A stretch of 31,081 bases of DNA, taken from positions 1-31,081 of the IMG/VR virus record IMGVR_UViG_3300046171_000006. One strand, given 5' to 3'. Shown piece after piece: positions 1 through 6,378 of the stretch. How positions within the stretch are numbered: position 1 is the first letter of the stretch; each line of letters begins with the position of its first letter. The stretch comes from a virus. The notes under the pieces were generated by a model that saw only the letters and a list, made by a program, of their open reading frames with translations, did not search any database and was not told where the DNA came from. Made by a program: the position numbers and the translations under genes.

Positions 1-48
1 TCGCGAATAACCCACAGTCGTTGCTACAGAAGAACCTACGTTTACCAT
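1..48 (-). CDS. 5' end of a gene cut by the window edge
   Basis: An ATG at 48 opens 16 codons that reach the window edge without a stop (MVNVGSSVATTVGYSR). It has an SD, AGGAG, 9 nt upstream, and it overlaps the end of the HAD-like gene by 7 bp, the arrangement used by many genes here. The product cannot be identified from 16 residues. The well-placed SD is the main support. Confidence 0.5.
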   Translation of the reverse strand, partial: MVNVGSSVATTVGYSR

Positions 49-353
49 CTATTAAATCTCCTATTGATATTATTATTTAATAACCTATATGGATATATGG
101 ATTGAGGTTTATCATCAATCCATACATCTATCTTGATTCCAGCTTCACTAACAGCTTCTAGCTTAGATTTAATAGCATAAATTATAGGTACATTTATATT
201 TGCAAATGCTTCTACAATATCTTGAGCATTATCTTTATATCTTTTAGTGACACAATAAACATTGTTATTTTCTTTCATAAATATTTTTATTATTTGATTC
301 CACAAATTAGGATTGAGGGTATATGTATCGTCATAGTCAATAGCAACATTCAT
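42..353 (-). CDS. Small HAD-like phosphatase
   Basis: The 103-aa product starts MNVAIDYDDT. Asp6, Asp8 and Thr10 form the DxDxT nucleophile motif of the haloacid dehalogenase superfamily, whose members remove phosphate from nucleotides or sugars through an aspartyl-phosphate. A VCVT-type strand end near residue 36, lysines at 62-64 and the VWIDD acidic pair (Asp80, Asp81) fit motifs II, III and IV. It lacks a large cap domain, so it resembles the small phage HAD phosphatases related to 5'-nucleotidases and PNKP. The start overlaps the preceding stop as TAATG, suggesting translational coupling. The substrate is unknown. A role in nucleotide or DNA-end metabolism is inferred from the replication neighbours. 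Confidence 0.7.
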   Translation of the reverse strand: MNVAIDYDDTYTLNPNLWNQIIKIFMKENNNVYCVTKRYKDNAQDIVEAFANINVPIIYAIKSKLEAVSEAGIKIDVWIDDKPQSIYPYRLLNNNINRRFNRW

Positions 354-955
354 TACCTTGCACTCCTAAGAGCTTTCTTTAATGATTCATCAAACTTTTT
401 AGGGAAGGTAAATCCTATATATCTACCAGCAATCTCATAGAAGGGAAATATCTTTTTATAGTTTACAAACTTACTGAACCCTATAATTAATTTAGGACTA
501 CTATCTTTTACCCTTTCAAACACACCTGATGCTTTACCAATCTTTCCAAAGAATTGTGTATTCTTTTTGATTAGACCACCTTTCTTACCTCTTATGTTTC
601 CATAAGCATTTAGATTGGCGTGCTTATATGGTACAGGTATGTTCTTATCGCTTGACCTCATACCACCATGCACTAGATATTGCATAAACTTAGATGCCCA
701 ATCATAAAAACCTAGCGTTGCACTTAAGTTTCGTTTGTTAGACCTATGAAAATAAAAAGCTGTTGTTGTTCGTTTCATAGGTCTATCTAATCTTTTATTC
801 ATCTCTCTACCCATAACTGCTCGCAATCCTTGTTTAGATGTTTTTCCTATTGTCTCGTTAATAGCAACTGATGTAGCAAATGGTATTTGTTTTTTTTCAA
901 TTATACTAAGTTGCTTTGCAACTCTTGCAATATTAGTTTCAATGTTTACTTTCAT
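353..955 (-). CDS. gpZ-like minor tail / morphogenesis protein
   Basis: The 200-aa basic protein begins MKVNIETNIARVAKQL. The ATG at 955 has GGAG 6 nt upstream, better than an in-frame TTG 12 bp earlier. The N-terminal pattern (helix, then IPFATSVAINETIGKTSKQ) resembles lambda gpZ-family minor tail proteins, which also open with 'P.A.a.AiN......' and are needed for tail completion. Conserved-looking blocks follow: LDRPMKRTTTAF, GFYDWASKFMQYLV, LNAYGNI and FPFYEI. It lies far from the other tail genes, among small replication and metabolism genes. It starts in an ATGA overlap with the HTH gene. gpZ-like identity is from pattern memory, not a search. A DNA-associated role is possible given its basic character. 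Confidence 0.5.
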   Translation of the reverse strand: MKVNIETNIARVAKQLSIIEKKQIPFATSVAINETIGKTSKQGLRAVMGREMNKRLDRPMKRTTTAFYFHRSNKRNLSATLGFYDWASKFMQYLVHGGMRSSDKNIPVPYKHANLNAYGNIRGKKGGLIKKNTQFFGKIGKASGVFERVKDSSPKLIIGFSKFVNYKKIFPFYEIAGRYIGFTFPKKFDESLKKALRSAR

Positions 956-1110
956 CCCTTTCTCCAATGCGATTGTGTCTGAAACTTGAGTCCTAATTCT
1001 TTTGCTTTCCTTCTGATAGTAGATGGATGCACATCATAAGTCATAGCAATATCATGTGATGATTTTCCTTCCTTAATCTTTTGTTCTAATTTTTGTTTAT
1101 CTATCTTCAT
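952..1110 (-). CDS. 52-aa helix-turn-helix protein
   Basis: The product starts MKIDKQKLEQKIKEGKSS and is almost entirely one helix-turn-helix: a helix at 6-15, IAMTYDVHP as helix and turn, and STIRRKAKELGL as the recognition helix. This is the resolvase or homeodomain-like type found in site-specific recombinases and small phage regulators. It overlaps the DUF3310 stop (ATGA at 1107-1110) and ends in an ATGA overlap with the gpZ-like gene, so the three genes are probably translationally coupled. There is no catalytic domain, so it could be a free DNA-binding adaptor or regulator. The target is unknown. Confidence 0.7.
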   Translation of the reverse strand: MKIDKQKLEQKIKEGKSSHDIAMTYDVHPSTIRRKAKELGLKFQTQSHWRKG

Positions 1111-1325
1111 AAGTTCTCGTAGTGTTCTATTAACTTATTAATATACCAAACAGATTTCTGTAAGTCTTGTATATTGGCATCTTTGTATTTATGGCGATGC
1201 AAGTATTTAATTGCATTACCTTCAAGATAAGCAGGGAATTCCCTACCTAATTGTTGTTTGATGTAGTCAATACATTCTAATCCACCCTTGTTGTAATGTG
1301 GTGGATGGTTTACTTGGTCACTCAT
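1107..1325 (-). CDS. DUF3310 family protein
   Basis: The 72-aa product has the hallmark of DUF3310: NHPPHYNKGGLECIDYI near the N terminus, then YLEGNAIKYLHRHKYKD, then a helix with W..NKLIEHY. This family is widespread in phages and is sometimes annotated as a nucleotide kinase or SaV-like protein, although its chemistry has not been clearly established. It sits in a run of small coupled genes. The start overlaps the preceding stop by 4 bp. Confidence 0.85.
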   Translation of the reverse strand: MSDQVNHPPHYNKGGLECIDYIKQQLGREFPAYLEGNAIKYLHRHKYKDANIQDLQKSVWYINKLIEHYENL

Positions 1326-1504
1326 TTCTCTCTCCTTATTATTTCATTTTTACATTTTTGTATGACCTTTTTCTTAGAACTTGGTGATTCAATATAATCA
1401 TTCAGTTCTTTTAGTGTCATACACTTTAGATAATAATGCTCAGTAGTTATCTTACCTGTAGCTCTATCTCTAATTTTTGCACTTGGTTTTAGTTTAATTG
1501 GCAT
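1322..1504 (-). CDS. Small conserved-type phage protein, unknown function
   Basis: The 60-aa product starts MPIKLKPSAKIRDRATGK. The ATG at 1504 was chosen because GAGGA lies 6 nt upstream; an in-frame upstream start has no such site and would run deeper into the nuclease gene. The protein is highly basic (about one quarter Lys/Arg) with an HYYLKCMTLKELNDYI segment. It overlaps the end of the upstream PD-(D/E)XK gene by 16 bp and the DUF3310 start by 4 bp. I recognise no domain. A nucleic-acid-binding role is possible from its charge only. Confidence 0.65.
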   Translation of the reverse strand: MPIKLKPSAKIRDRATGKITTEHYYLKCMTLKELNDYIESPSSKKKVIQKCKNEIIRREK

Positions 1505-1950
1505 AGTTGTTCCTCTGTTAATGTATCTATTCGCATACAATAATTTTTAAATGTATCTACTGGTATCAGATAAGCATCAATTATCTTGCCATCAATCATG
1601 TAGTTCTTTCCTTCAGGTATTTCATTCTCTAAAATACATAGCTTTAAATCAAATGATTTTATCCAGTACAACATAGACTTAGTAAGATATGCCCAATAGT
1701 CTGCTGTGCTTGCATTAATACCTGATTCAATCTTATTGCAATAAGTTTCTATAAAAATATTACCTGTTTTATCTGAATGTTTATCTCTTTTAACTTCTAC
1801 TGTTTTATCTATCTCAGGAATCATAATGTCATATTCTATAAAGTAACCCTCCATCTTGTATGCCATTGGATGTTTCCTGTTGATAATATCTAACACAAAC
1901 ATTTCTCCTACTTCTCCATAAGGTAAATCTTCGTTATAAAACTTATTCAC
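1489..1950 (-). CDS. PD-(D/E)XK superfamily nuclease (153 aa)
   Basis: The fold signature is visible: Glu13/Glu16 in the first helix (YGEVGEMFVLDII), Asp41 in EYDIMIPE, and Glu52-Val-Lys54 in TVEVKRD, matching E...D...ExK of restriction-endonuclease-like nucleases. These cleave DNA using divalent metal. The start is GTG at 1950, overlapping the preceding stop as GTGA, with AAGGA upstream. No separate DNA-recognition domain is visible. The small size fits a resolvase-like or end-processing enzyme rather than a full restriction enzyme. Its neighbours are small coupled genes downstream of the helicase. Confidence 0.7.
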   Translation of the reverse strand: MNKFYNEDLPYGEVGEMFVLDIINRKHPMAYKMEGYFIEYDIMIPEIDKTVEVKRDKHSDKTGNIFIETYCNKIESGINASTADYWAYLTKSMLYWIKSFDLKLCILENEIPEGKNYMIDGKIIDAYLIPVDTFKNYCMRIDTLTEEQLCQLN

Positions 1951-2072
1951 TTCTTCTTTTCCTTTTTCTTTTTACCAAATATCTTTTCCCAATTTGCATC
2001 AATCTTTTTCTTATCTTCTTTCCTTCTTTTACTACCCTTCCCACCATCTTTAACATCATTCCATTTAGACAT
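1947..2072 (-). CDS. 41-aa Lys-rich peptide
   Basis: The ORF encodes MSKWNDVKDGGKGSKRRKED, then KKKIDANWEKIFGKKK and a Lys-rich tail. More than a third of the residues are Lys or Arg. The start at 2072 lies inside the end of the 168-aa gene (8-bp overlap) and the stop overlaps the next GTG start (GTGA), so it is embedded in the operon. The two Trp and one Phe spaced among basic residues look like a defined motif rather than random coding. The function is unknown. Binding to nucleic acid or to an acidic protein is inference. Confidence 0.65.
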   Translation of the reverse strand: MSKWNDVKDGGKGSKRRKEDKKKIDANWEKIFGKKKKEKKK

Positions 2073-2571
2073 AATTAACCTTCTGAAAATTAACTGACTT
2101 ATCTAATTTAGATAGCAATACTTTTGCTTGCATAAAATCTTTAGGTAAACATCTTAATAATTCTTCTACGCTAAATATGACTAAATCTTTTTCATCTTTA
2201 TGTATTTTTTCTAAAACAGGTTTATCAGCATCAGTATCACAAATCAAAGCTGTCTTGTTATCAAAGTTAAAACATCTAGCATTAGGTTGTATTTGTATAT
2301 ATCCACTTTCTTCACATTTAATATTTAATTGCTCAAAAGCTCTTATCATCATTTCAACCATTTTTAGTTTCTTTTGAGCAGTATCGTTTTGTAAAGATTC
2401 TTTTAACATTTGTTCTGCTCTACAAAACTTAATCTCAAAATTCACACCTACCATTTTAAAGATACGTTTTCGATTACCCCACTTAACATAAGTATCAACT
2501 TCATAAGTTCTTAATTCTTTTAACTTTTGCTCTAAAGTTTCGTCTAAATATGTTTTTATTGGTTTGGTCAT
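2065..2571 (-). CDS. Unknown 168-aa protein following the repeat region
   Basis: The product starts MTKPIKTYLDETLEQKLKEL. The N-terminal half is mostly charged helix; the C-terminal half has a beta-type segment (YIQIQPNARCFNFDNKTALI) followed by DLVIFSVEELLRCLPKDFM. No catalytic motif, membrane segment or Cys cluster was recognised. It is the first gene after the AAACC repeats and the helicase-primase, so it may be under control of that region. Its SD is poor, so the start may depend on RNA structure or coupling. No function is assigned. Confidence 0.7.
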   Translation of the reverse strand: MTKPIKTYLDETLEQKLKELRTYEVDTYVKWGNRKRIFKMVGVNFEIKFCRAEQMLKESLQNDTAQKKLKMVEMMIRAFEQLNIKCEESGYIQIQPNARCFNFDNKTALICDTDADKPVLEKIHKDEKDLVIFSVEELLRCLPKDFMQAKVLLSKLDKSVNFQKVNYV

Positions 2572-2590
2572 AATACTCGAATCTCATAGT

Positions 2591-2634
2591 GGTTTGGGTT
2601 GGTTGTATTAGAAATACAAACCAAACCAACCAAC
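2591..2634. repeat. Imperfect inverted repeat (hairpin)
   Basis: TTGTAT at 2603-2608 and ATACAA at 2614-2619 pair perfectly around a 5-nt loop. After a one-base bulge the pairing continues between the GGTTTGGGTTGG arm and the ACCAAACCAACC arm. The arms carry the same AAACC/GGTTT words as the adjacent 11-bp repeats, so alternative pairing with the repeats is also possible. The region is non-coding. Confidence 0.55.
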
Positions 2635-2657
2635 TTTTTGATGATTTTGCTAAAAAA

Positions 2658-2701
2658 CCAAACCAAAACCAAACCTAAACCAAACCTAAACCAAACCATA
2701 T
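2658..2701. repeat. Four tandem 11-bp direct repeats (iteron-like)
   Basis: Four contiguous 11-bp units start at 2658, 2669, 2680 and 2691: CCAAACCAAAA, CCAAACCTAAA, CCAAACCTAAA and CCAAACCATAT (consensus CCAAACCWAAA). The period is about one helical turn, so the same face of the DNA repeats, as in iterons bound by replication initiators. The array abuts the stop codon of the primase-helicase gene. An origin or regulator-binding role is inference. Confidence 0.75.
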
Positions 2702-4584
2702 CAAAATACCTCATTATCTAAGTTTTTAGACTGATAACCATATCCTTCTTTGTAATGGACTAGCTCATTATCTTTTAAATCTCTTAATCTTGACTTTAAT
2801 GTACTATCGTTTATCTCCATCTCATTTAAAAGAATAGTATGCTTCACCCAATAACTAACAGGGTCATTTGGTGCTTTTTCTTTTTGTATCTTCTCAATAG
2901 CTTTAATTGTAGCTTCTCTTGCTTTTGATAAACCTATCTTTCTAGGCGATTCGTCAGTCAATGCCAATACACCTGAAGTAACACCCTCATATCCATACAA
3001 TGTAAGCTCTTTGAATTGAAAATATAAATCATCAATAGGCGTACCATCTTTAACTAATGTTTGCTTCAAAGTAACAAGCATAGCTTTATCATCACTGTTC
3101 TTATCTCTATCTACTCTAAATTCATAATCTAAAGCTGCTGGTAATACTGAGCTACCTCTAGCTCTACCATTAGAACCATGACCTGTATGATGCACTATAA
3201 CCATAGATGCTTGGAATTCTTCTTTAAGCTCATCAATACGCTGTATAAACTTATTCATATCCTCTGTGCTGTTCTCATTAAGTCCATAGTTTCTAGCAAG
3301 AGTATCAACAATAATCATGCCTACATTCCCATGCTCTCTTTCTATGTCTCTACAAACTTCTTGCAACATAGCAAATTCAGCATCATCACCTATTCTTGAA
3401 CCTCTATTAGATATTAATAATGGTGCTTCAGATAAACTTCTGCTATAGAACTGCTCATAGCTTTTAATACGTCTAGCAACAGCAGTATGCCCTTCACCAG
3501 CTAAATAAAGCACTGTAGATGGTTTAGTATCAAATCCATAAAAGTCTTTACCTGATGCAATAGAGCAAGCCATAGCAATAGCTATAAACGACTTACCACT
3601 CTTAGGTGCTCCATAAATACTTGTAACTGTAGCTCTTTCTATACACCTATCTACTAACCAGTCAGGCTCAGTCATCTTTTCCATAATCTCATTGACTGTT
3701 TGAAAATATAAAGCACCCTTTGGTCGTTCTACTTCGCTTGTATTTATATAATCTTCTAACTCCTTTGAACTTTTAAAATAACCTGATTCGTATGCATCGT
3801 ATAAATCATCCTTCTCATTAAAGTCTGCTGGTGGTTGTACTACCTTAACCTTGCAGTTATTTTCTTTTAGATACCTAGATAATTCATTTGCACACTTAAT
3901 TCCTGCTTCATCATTATCAGGAAATATAACTACTTCTCTCCCAAATATAGGACTCCAATCTGCTTTCTCCCAACTATTGACTCCACCATGCCAAGTACAG
4001 CTATCACCCTCATAAATTGCTTCACAGCCCCTTAGAGCCTTCTCACCTTCATTTATGATAATAGCCTTATCAGGGTACTTATTTGTATAATAAATAGGTA
4101 GAGAGCCTTCAGGTCGCTTCATAGACCAACTACTATCAGGATTAAGGGTAAATGGTGCATATTTTTGCTTAATAAAATGTCCTTCAGGGAATCTTAAAAC
4201 CATAAAGTTATCAGCATACTTGACCTTCACAATAGCTTGTTTGTAAAGGTCAATCATCTGCTGTCTAGAGAATGACTTAGCACTACTTGCGGTCTTTGTT
4301 TTTAAGGGGGAAAAACCGCTTAATAAGGAGTCATTAGATTGTAATGCTAAGTCATAACCAAACTGTTTTAAAACTGTGTTGACATCTTGATTCATGTGTT
4401 TGATTAAATCTATTAATCCACCACCTAAATCGTTTTCAAAATCCCACCAAGTTCCAGCATCAATATTAACTACTAGTGAACCATGAGTTCCATATCGCCA
4501 TTCATGTGACTTCTTAGAACTAGGCTCACCTAGTAGTTGTAATGCAACTTCAGGTGCAATTCTTTGCCAATCTACTGACTGCAT
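2701..4584 (-). CDS. Primase-helicase (Toprim + RecA-like ATPase)
   Basis: The 627-aa protein combines primer synthesis and DNA unwinding at the phage fork. Residues about 5-65 resemble a primase zinc-binding-type domain (WRYGTHGSLVVNIDAGTWWDF...GGGLIDLI), but the zinc Cys/His set is absent. A Toprim fold follows with INEGEKAL (Glu179, Glu181) and FPDNDEAG (Asp223, Asp225). A RepA/AAA_25-type RecA core has Walker A GAPKSGKS (325-332), Walker B MIIVDT (423-428) and HHTGHG (465-470). The last 70 residues look like a winged helix. The start overlaps the SSB-like stop as TGATG, so the two are coupled. Iteron-like repeats follow its stop. Confidence in the general role is high; hexamer type and priming activity are inferred. 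Confidence 0.9.
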   Translation of the reverse strand: MQSVDWQRIAPEVALQLLGEPSSKKSHEWRYGTHGSLVVNIDAGTWWDFENDLGGGLIDLIKHMNQDVNTVLKQFGYDLALQSNDSLLSGFSPLKTKTASSAKSFSRQQMIDLYKQAIVKVKYADNFMVLRFPEGHFIKQKYAPFTLNPDSSWSMKRPEGSLPIYYTNKYPDKAIIINEGEKALRGCEAIYEGDSCTWHGGVNSWEKADWSPIFGREVVIFPDNDEAGIKCANELSRYLKENNCKVKVVQPPADFNEKDDLYDAYESGYFKSSKELEDYINTSEVERPKGALYFQTVNEIMEKMTEPDWLVDRCIERATVTSIYGAPKSGKSFIAIAMACSIASGKDFYGFDTKPSTVLYLAGEGHTAVARRIKSYEQFYSRSLSEAPLLISNRGSRIGDDAEFAMLQEVCRDIEREHGNVGMIIVDTLARNYGLNENSTEDMNKFIQRIDELKEEFQASMVIVHHTGHGSNGRARGSSVLPAALDYEFRVDRDKNSDDKAMLVTLKQTLVKDGTPIDDLYFQFKELTLYGYEGVTSGVLALTDESPRKIGLSKAREATIKAIEKIQKEKAPNDPVSYWVKHTILLNEMEINDSTLKSRLRDLKDNELVHYKEGYGYQSKNLDNEVF

Positions 4585-5210
4585 CAGAATGGTATATCTT
4601 CATCTGTCAGTAAATCGTTGCTATCGTTTACCTGTTTATTAACTAAATCAGCCAAACCATCATTTGGACTTTTAAATCCATCGTCTGCTTTTGCATCACC
4701 ATCGTTATCATAAAATGGTGGTATTACAAAGTTATCAAATCTAGGTGCAAACTTAGTAAATTCAAAACTCAGTTCACTTGACCTACCCATGCCAACTTGT
4801 ATTTCTTTAGAACCTTTGTATTCAACAACAGGTAAAGAATCACTGCTTGCATCCATTTGATTCCAAAAGCTACTTAGTATCTTATTAAATGCACTGGATT
4901 CAGCAAAAGTGAATCTACTCCATATTAATGCATGGTCATGCCCATGTGGCATTACACAACAACTAAAGGCTCTTTTCCAATCGTCTGCTGGTTTAGGTTC
5001 TGCAACTCCAAACTTAGCATCCCATTGATATTGATATTCACCTGCATATCTTCCCCAACCACTTTTAAAAGTTGCAGGGTCTAATTGCAGATACTTTAGC
5101 TCAAGTTCAGTTTCTCCATTTACAAAGAACTTCTGTTGAGCAGTTTTAAAAGCAAGATAAACTTGCTGACTCTCATTGTTGGAATTACTCATTCCACCTA
5201 GTATATCCAT
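4584..5210 (-). CDS. Single-stranded DNA-binding protein analogue
   Basis: The 208-aa protein ends in DLLTDEDIPF, nearly identical in type to the acidic SSB C-terminal tip (DDDIPF in E. coli SSB) that recruits replication proteins. An acidic, Gly/Asp-rich linker (about 165-200) precedes it. The N-terminal 160 residues are beta-rich (VYLAFKTAQQKFF, YQYQWDAKFGVAEP, FSFEFTKFAPRF-like strands) and could be an OB fold, but I do not recognise the standard SSB sequence. AGGAG lies 5 nt before the ATG at 5210. It is coupled to the primase-helicase, which supports a role at the fork. Confidence 0.7.
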   Translation of the reverse strand: MDILGGMSNSNNESQQVYLAFKTAQQKFFVNGETELELKYLQLDPATFKSGWGRYAGEYQYQWDAKFGVAEPKPADDWKRAFSCCVMPHGHDHALIWSRFTFAESSAFNKILSSFWNQMDASSDSLPVVEYKGSKEIQVGMGRSSELSFEFTKFAPRFDNFVIPPFYDNDGDAKADDGFKSPNDGLADLVNKQVNDSNDLLTDEDIPF

Positions 5211-5222
5211 ATACTCTCCTAG

Positions 5223-5432
5223 TTAATGTATTGTTTTCTCAATACTGTTTAAATAATCTGTTTCAAGTTGGGTATAACACCTTTCCTTAAAACTCTCATA
5301 ATCCTCGTCATTTATAATGCCAAGAAATTCGCAAGCACTTTGTATTTTTTCGTAGGCAAACCTACAATAATCTTCAAAGTCCTGCTCAAGCAGGTAGCTG
5401 TTTAAATCCATCTGCTCTTTGTATGATTTCAT
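5223..5432 (-). CDS. 69-aa acidic helical protein, unknown
   Basis: The product begins MKSYKEQMDLNSYLLEQD and is rich in Glu, Asp, Tyr and Cys with predicted helices throughout (FEDYCRFAYEKIQSACEFLG). Its first 47 bp overlap the end of the resolvase-like gene in another frame, and an AAAGG lies 4 nt before its ATG. It sits between the resolvase-like nuclease and the SSB analogue. No family was recognised. A small partner or inhibitor of the neighbouring nuclease is one possibility, without direct evidence. Confidence 0.6.
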   Translation of the reverse strand: MKSYKEQMDLNSYLLEQDFEDYCRFAYEKIQSACEFLGIINDEDYESFKERCYTQLETDYLNSIEKTIH

Positions 5433-5820
5433 CTAACCTTTCACATATATCTGATAAAGGACACATATATGTGCATTCCCAATTAGCCTTATCAAAGTTG
5501 TTCATTAAAAATAATGGCACTACAGCCATGATGCTTCGTCTATCAAACTTATATATCAATATTGGTATCAAGTTATCACCAGCACTATCTACTGCTTGTT
5601 GCCACCATTCGTTCTTGTAAATGTTCTGCTTACCATTGTTTTTGTATCTTTTACATTCAATGGCAAAGTTTCTGAAATAAATATCAGCCATGCCTTTTGT
5701 TTGATACTGGTCAAGATTTCTTTTTACTCTCTCATCTAAACCTTTTTCTTCTAAAACTGCATTAAGTTTATTAACTATAACTCTCTCAAAAGCTGCACCT
5801 TTATTTCTACCATTTACCAT
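5386..5820 (-). CDS. Holliday junction resolvase-like PD-(D/E)XK nuclease
   Basis: The 144-aa product opens MVNGRNKGAAFERVIVNKLN, with Glu12 in the first helix, Asp46 in GMADIYF, and Glu55-Cys-Lys57 in FAIECKRYK. This is the E..D..ExK arrangement of Hjc/RecU-like and related phage resolvases. The later NEWWQQAV helix and IPILIYKFDRR strand are typical of phage enzymes annotated as Holliday junction resolvases. It would cut branched DNA produced by replication and recombination. The start overlaps the preceding small TM gene as TAATG. Confidence in the fold is high, in the exact substrate moderate. Confidence 0.75.
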   Translation of the reverse strand: MVNGRNKGAAFERVIVNKLNAVLEEKGLDERVKRNLDQYQTKGMADIYFRNFAIECKRYKNNGKQNIYKNEWWQQAVDSAGDNLIPILIYKFDRRSIMAVVPLFLMNNFDKANWECTYMCPLSDICERLDEIIQRADGFKQLPA

Positions 5821-5927
5821 TAATCTAACTCTCTAATTATGTATATAAATGCTAATACACTTATTAATCCACCTATAAATACTAATCCAAATACTGCTGC
5901 AATAAAATATAGAATCCACTCAAGCAT
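5820..5927 (-). CDS. 35-aa single-TM peptide
   Basis: The ORF encodes MLEWILYFIAAVFGLVFIGG, then LISVLAFIYIIRELD. Nearly the whole peptide is one long hydrophobic helix with a charged C-terminal end. It overlaps the upstream 54-aa gene by 8 bp and the resolvase start as TAATG. It is expected in the inner membrane. The function is unknown; tiny membrane peptides in early phage regions can alter host functions, which is inference. Confidence 0.6.
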   Translation of the reverse strand: MLEWILYFIAAVFGLVFIGGLISVLAFIYIIRELD

Positions 5928-6084
5928 TAAAATCAGTCCTTACTACCTTGCCACTCATATAAGTTATTTCCCTGTAATGCTTACCAGCACCTTTTTGAAA
6001 ATAATATGTTTTGATTTGCTTATCTAGTTTTTCTTGTTCTAGTTCTTTTCTACGCTTCTCTACTGCTGCACTATTTTGACCCAT
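5920..6084 (-). CDS. 54-aa basic protein, unknown
   Basis: The product is MGQNSAAVEKRRKELEQEKL followed by DKQIKTYYFQKGAGKHYREITYMSGK-type sequence. The first half is a charged helix; the second half looks like a beta-hairpin. A strong SD, AAGGAG, lies 7 nt before the ATG at 6084. It overlaps the upstream RHH gene by 14 bp and the downstream TM gene by 8 bp. No domain was recognised. Confidence 0.6.
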   Translation of the reverse strand: MGQNSAAVEKRRKELEQEKLDKQIKTYYFQKGAGKHYREITYMSGKVVRTDFNA

Positions 6085-6232
6085 GATTATTCTCCTTATA
6101 AGAAACCATGCCTAGCTTCAGCAAAAGCTGAGTAGCAGATTCGATATTCATATTATTTGTGATTGCAAACACCTTGATATCCTTATGTAATTCTTCAGGA
6201 ATCCAAAGTGCCTTTTTTGTTTTTTCGTCCAT
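6071..6232 (-). CDS. Ribbon-helix-helix-like small protein
   Basis: The 53-aa product starts MDEKTKKALWIPEELHKDIK and continues VFAITNNMNIESATQLLLKLGM. A short beta strand (KALWIP), helix A (EELHKDIKVFAITNN) and helix B (NIESATQLLLKLG) match the MetJ/Arc ribbon-helix-helix layout, in which the dimer's strand pair enters the DNA major groove. GGAG lies 7 nt before the ATG at 6232. It is a candidate repressor for the phage's own promoters or a plasmid-partition-type adaptor. No target is proven. The 18-bp palindrome at 8972-8989 is one candidate site. Confidence 0.65.
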   Translation of the reverse strand: MDEKTKKALWIPEELHKDIKVFAITNNMNIESATQLLLKLGMVSYKENNHGSK

Positions 6233-6259
6233 AATGACTCTCCGTTTTTAATATTAATA

Positions 6260-6364
6260 TTATTTTGATAATAAAGCTAGAACTTTATTACCTACTCTTC
6301 CAAAAACCCTTATACTTAGTTCAAGGGCGTAAGATAAACTCTCCATAAATCTAAATACTCTCAT
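6260..6364 (-). CDS. Possible 34-aa cationic amphipathic peptide
   Basis: The ORF encodes MRVFRFMESLSYALELSIRV and FGRVGNKVLALLSK. Five Arg/Lys are spread along a helix that would be amphipathic. There is no good SD. A 7-bp inverted repeat (AAGGGCG at 6374-6380 in RNA sense, CGCCCTT at 6323-6329) encloses the start. It fills the gap between the 300-aa gene and the RHH gene. It may be a chance ORF. Confidence 0.3.
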   Translation of the reverse strand: MRVFRFMESLSYALELSIRVFGRVGNKVLALLSK

Positions 6365-6378
6365 ATATCTATTCGCCC

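Noticed and set aside
955-967. TTG start for the gpZ-like gene
   Set aside because: It lies within the SD region; the ATG at 955 has the correct GGAG spacing.
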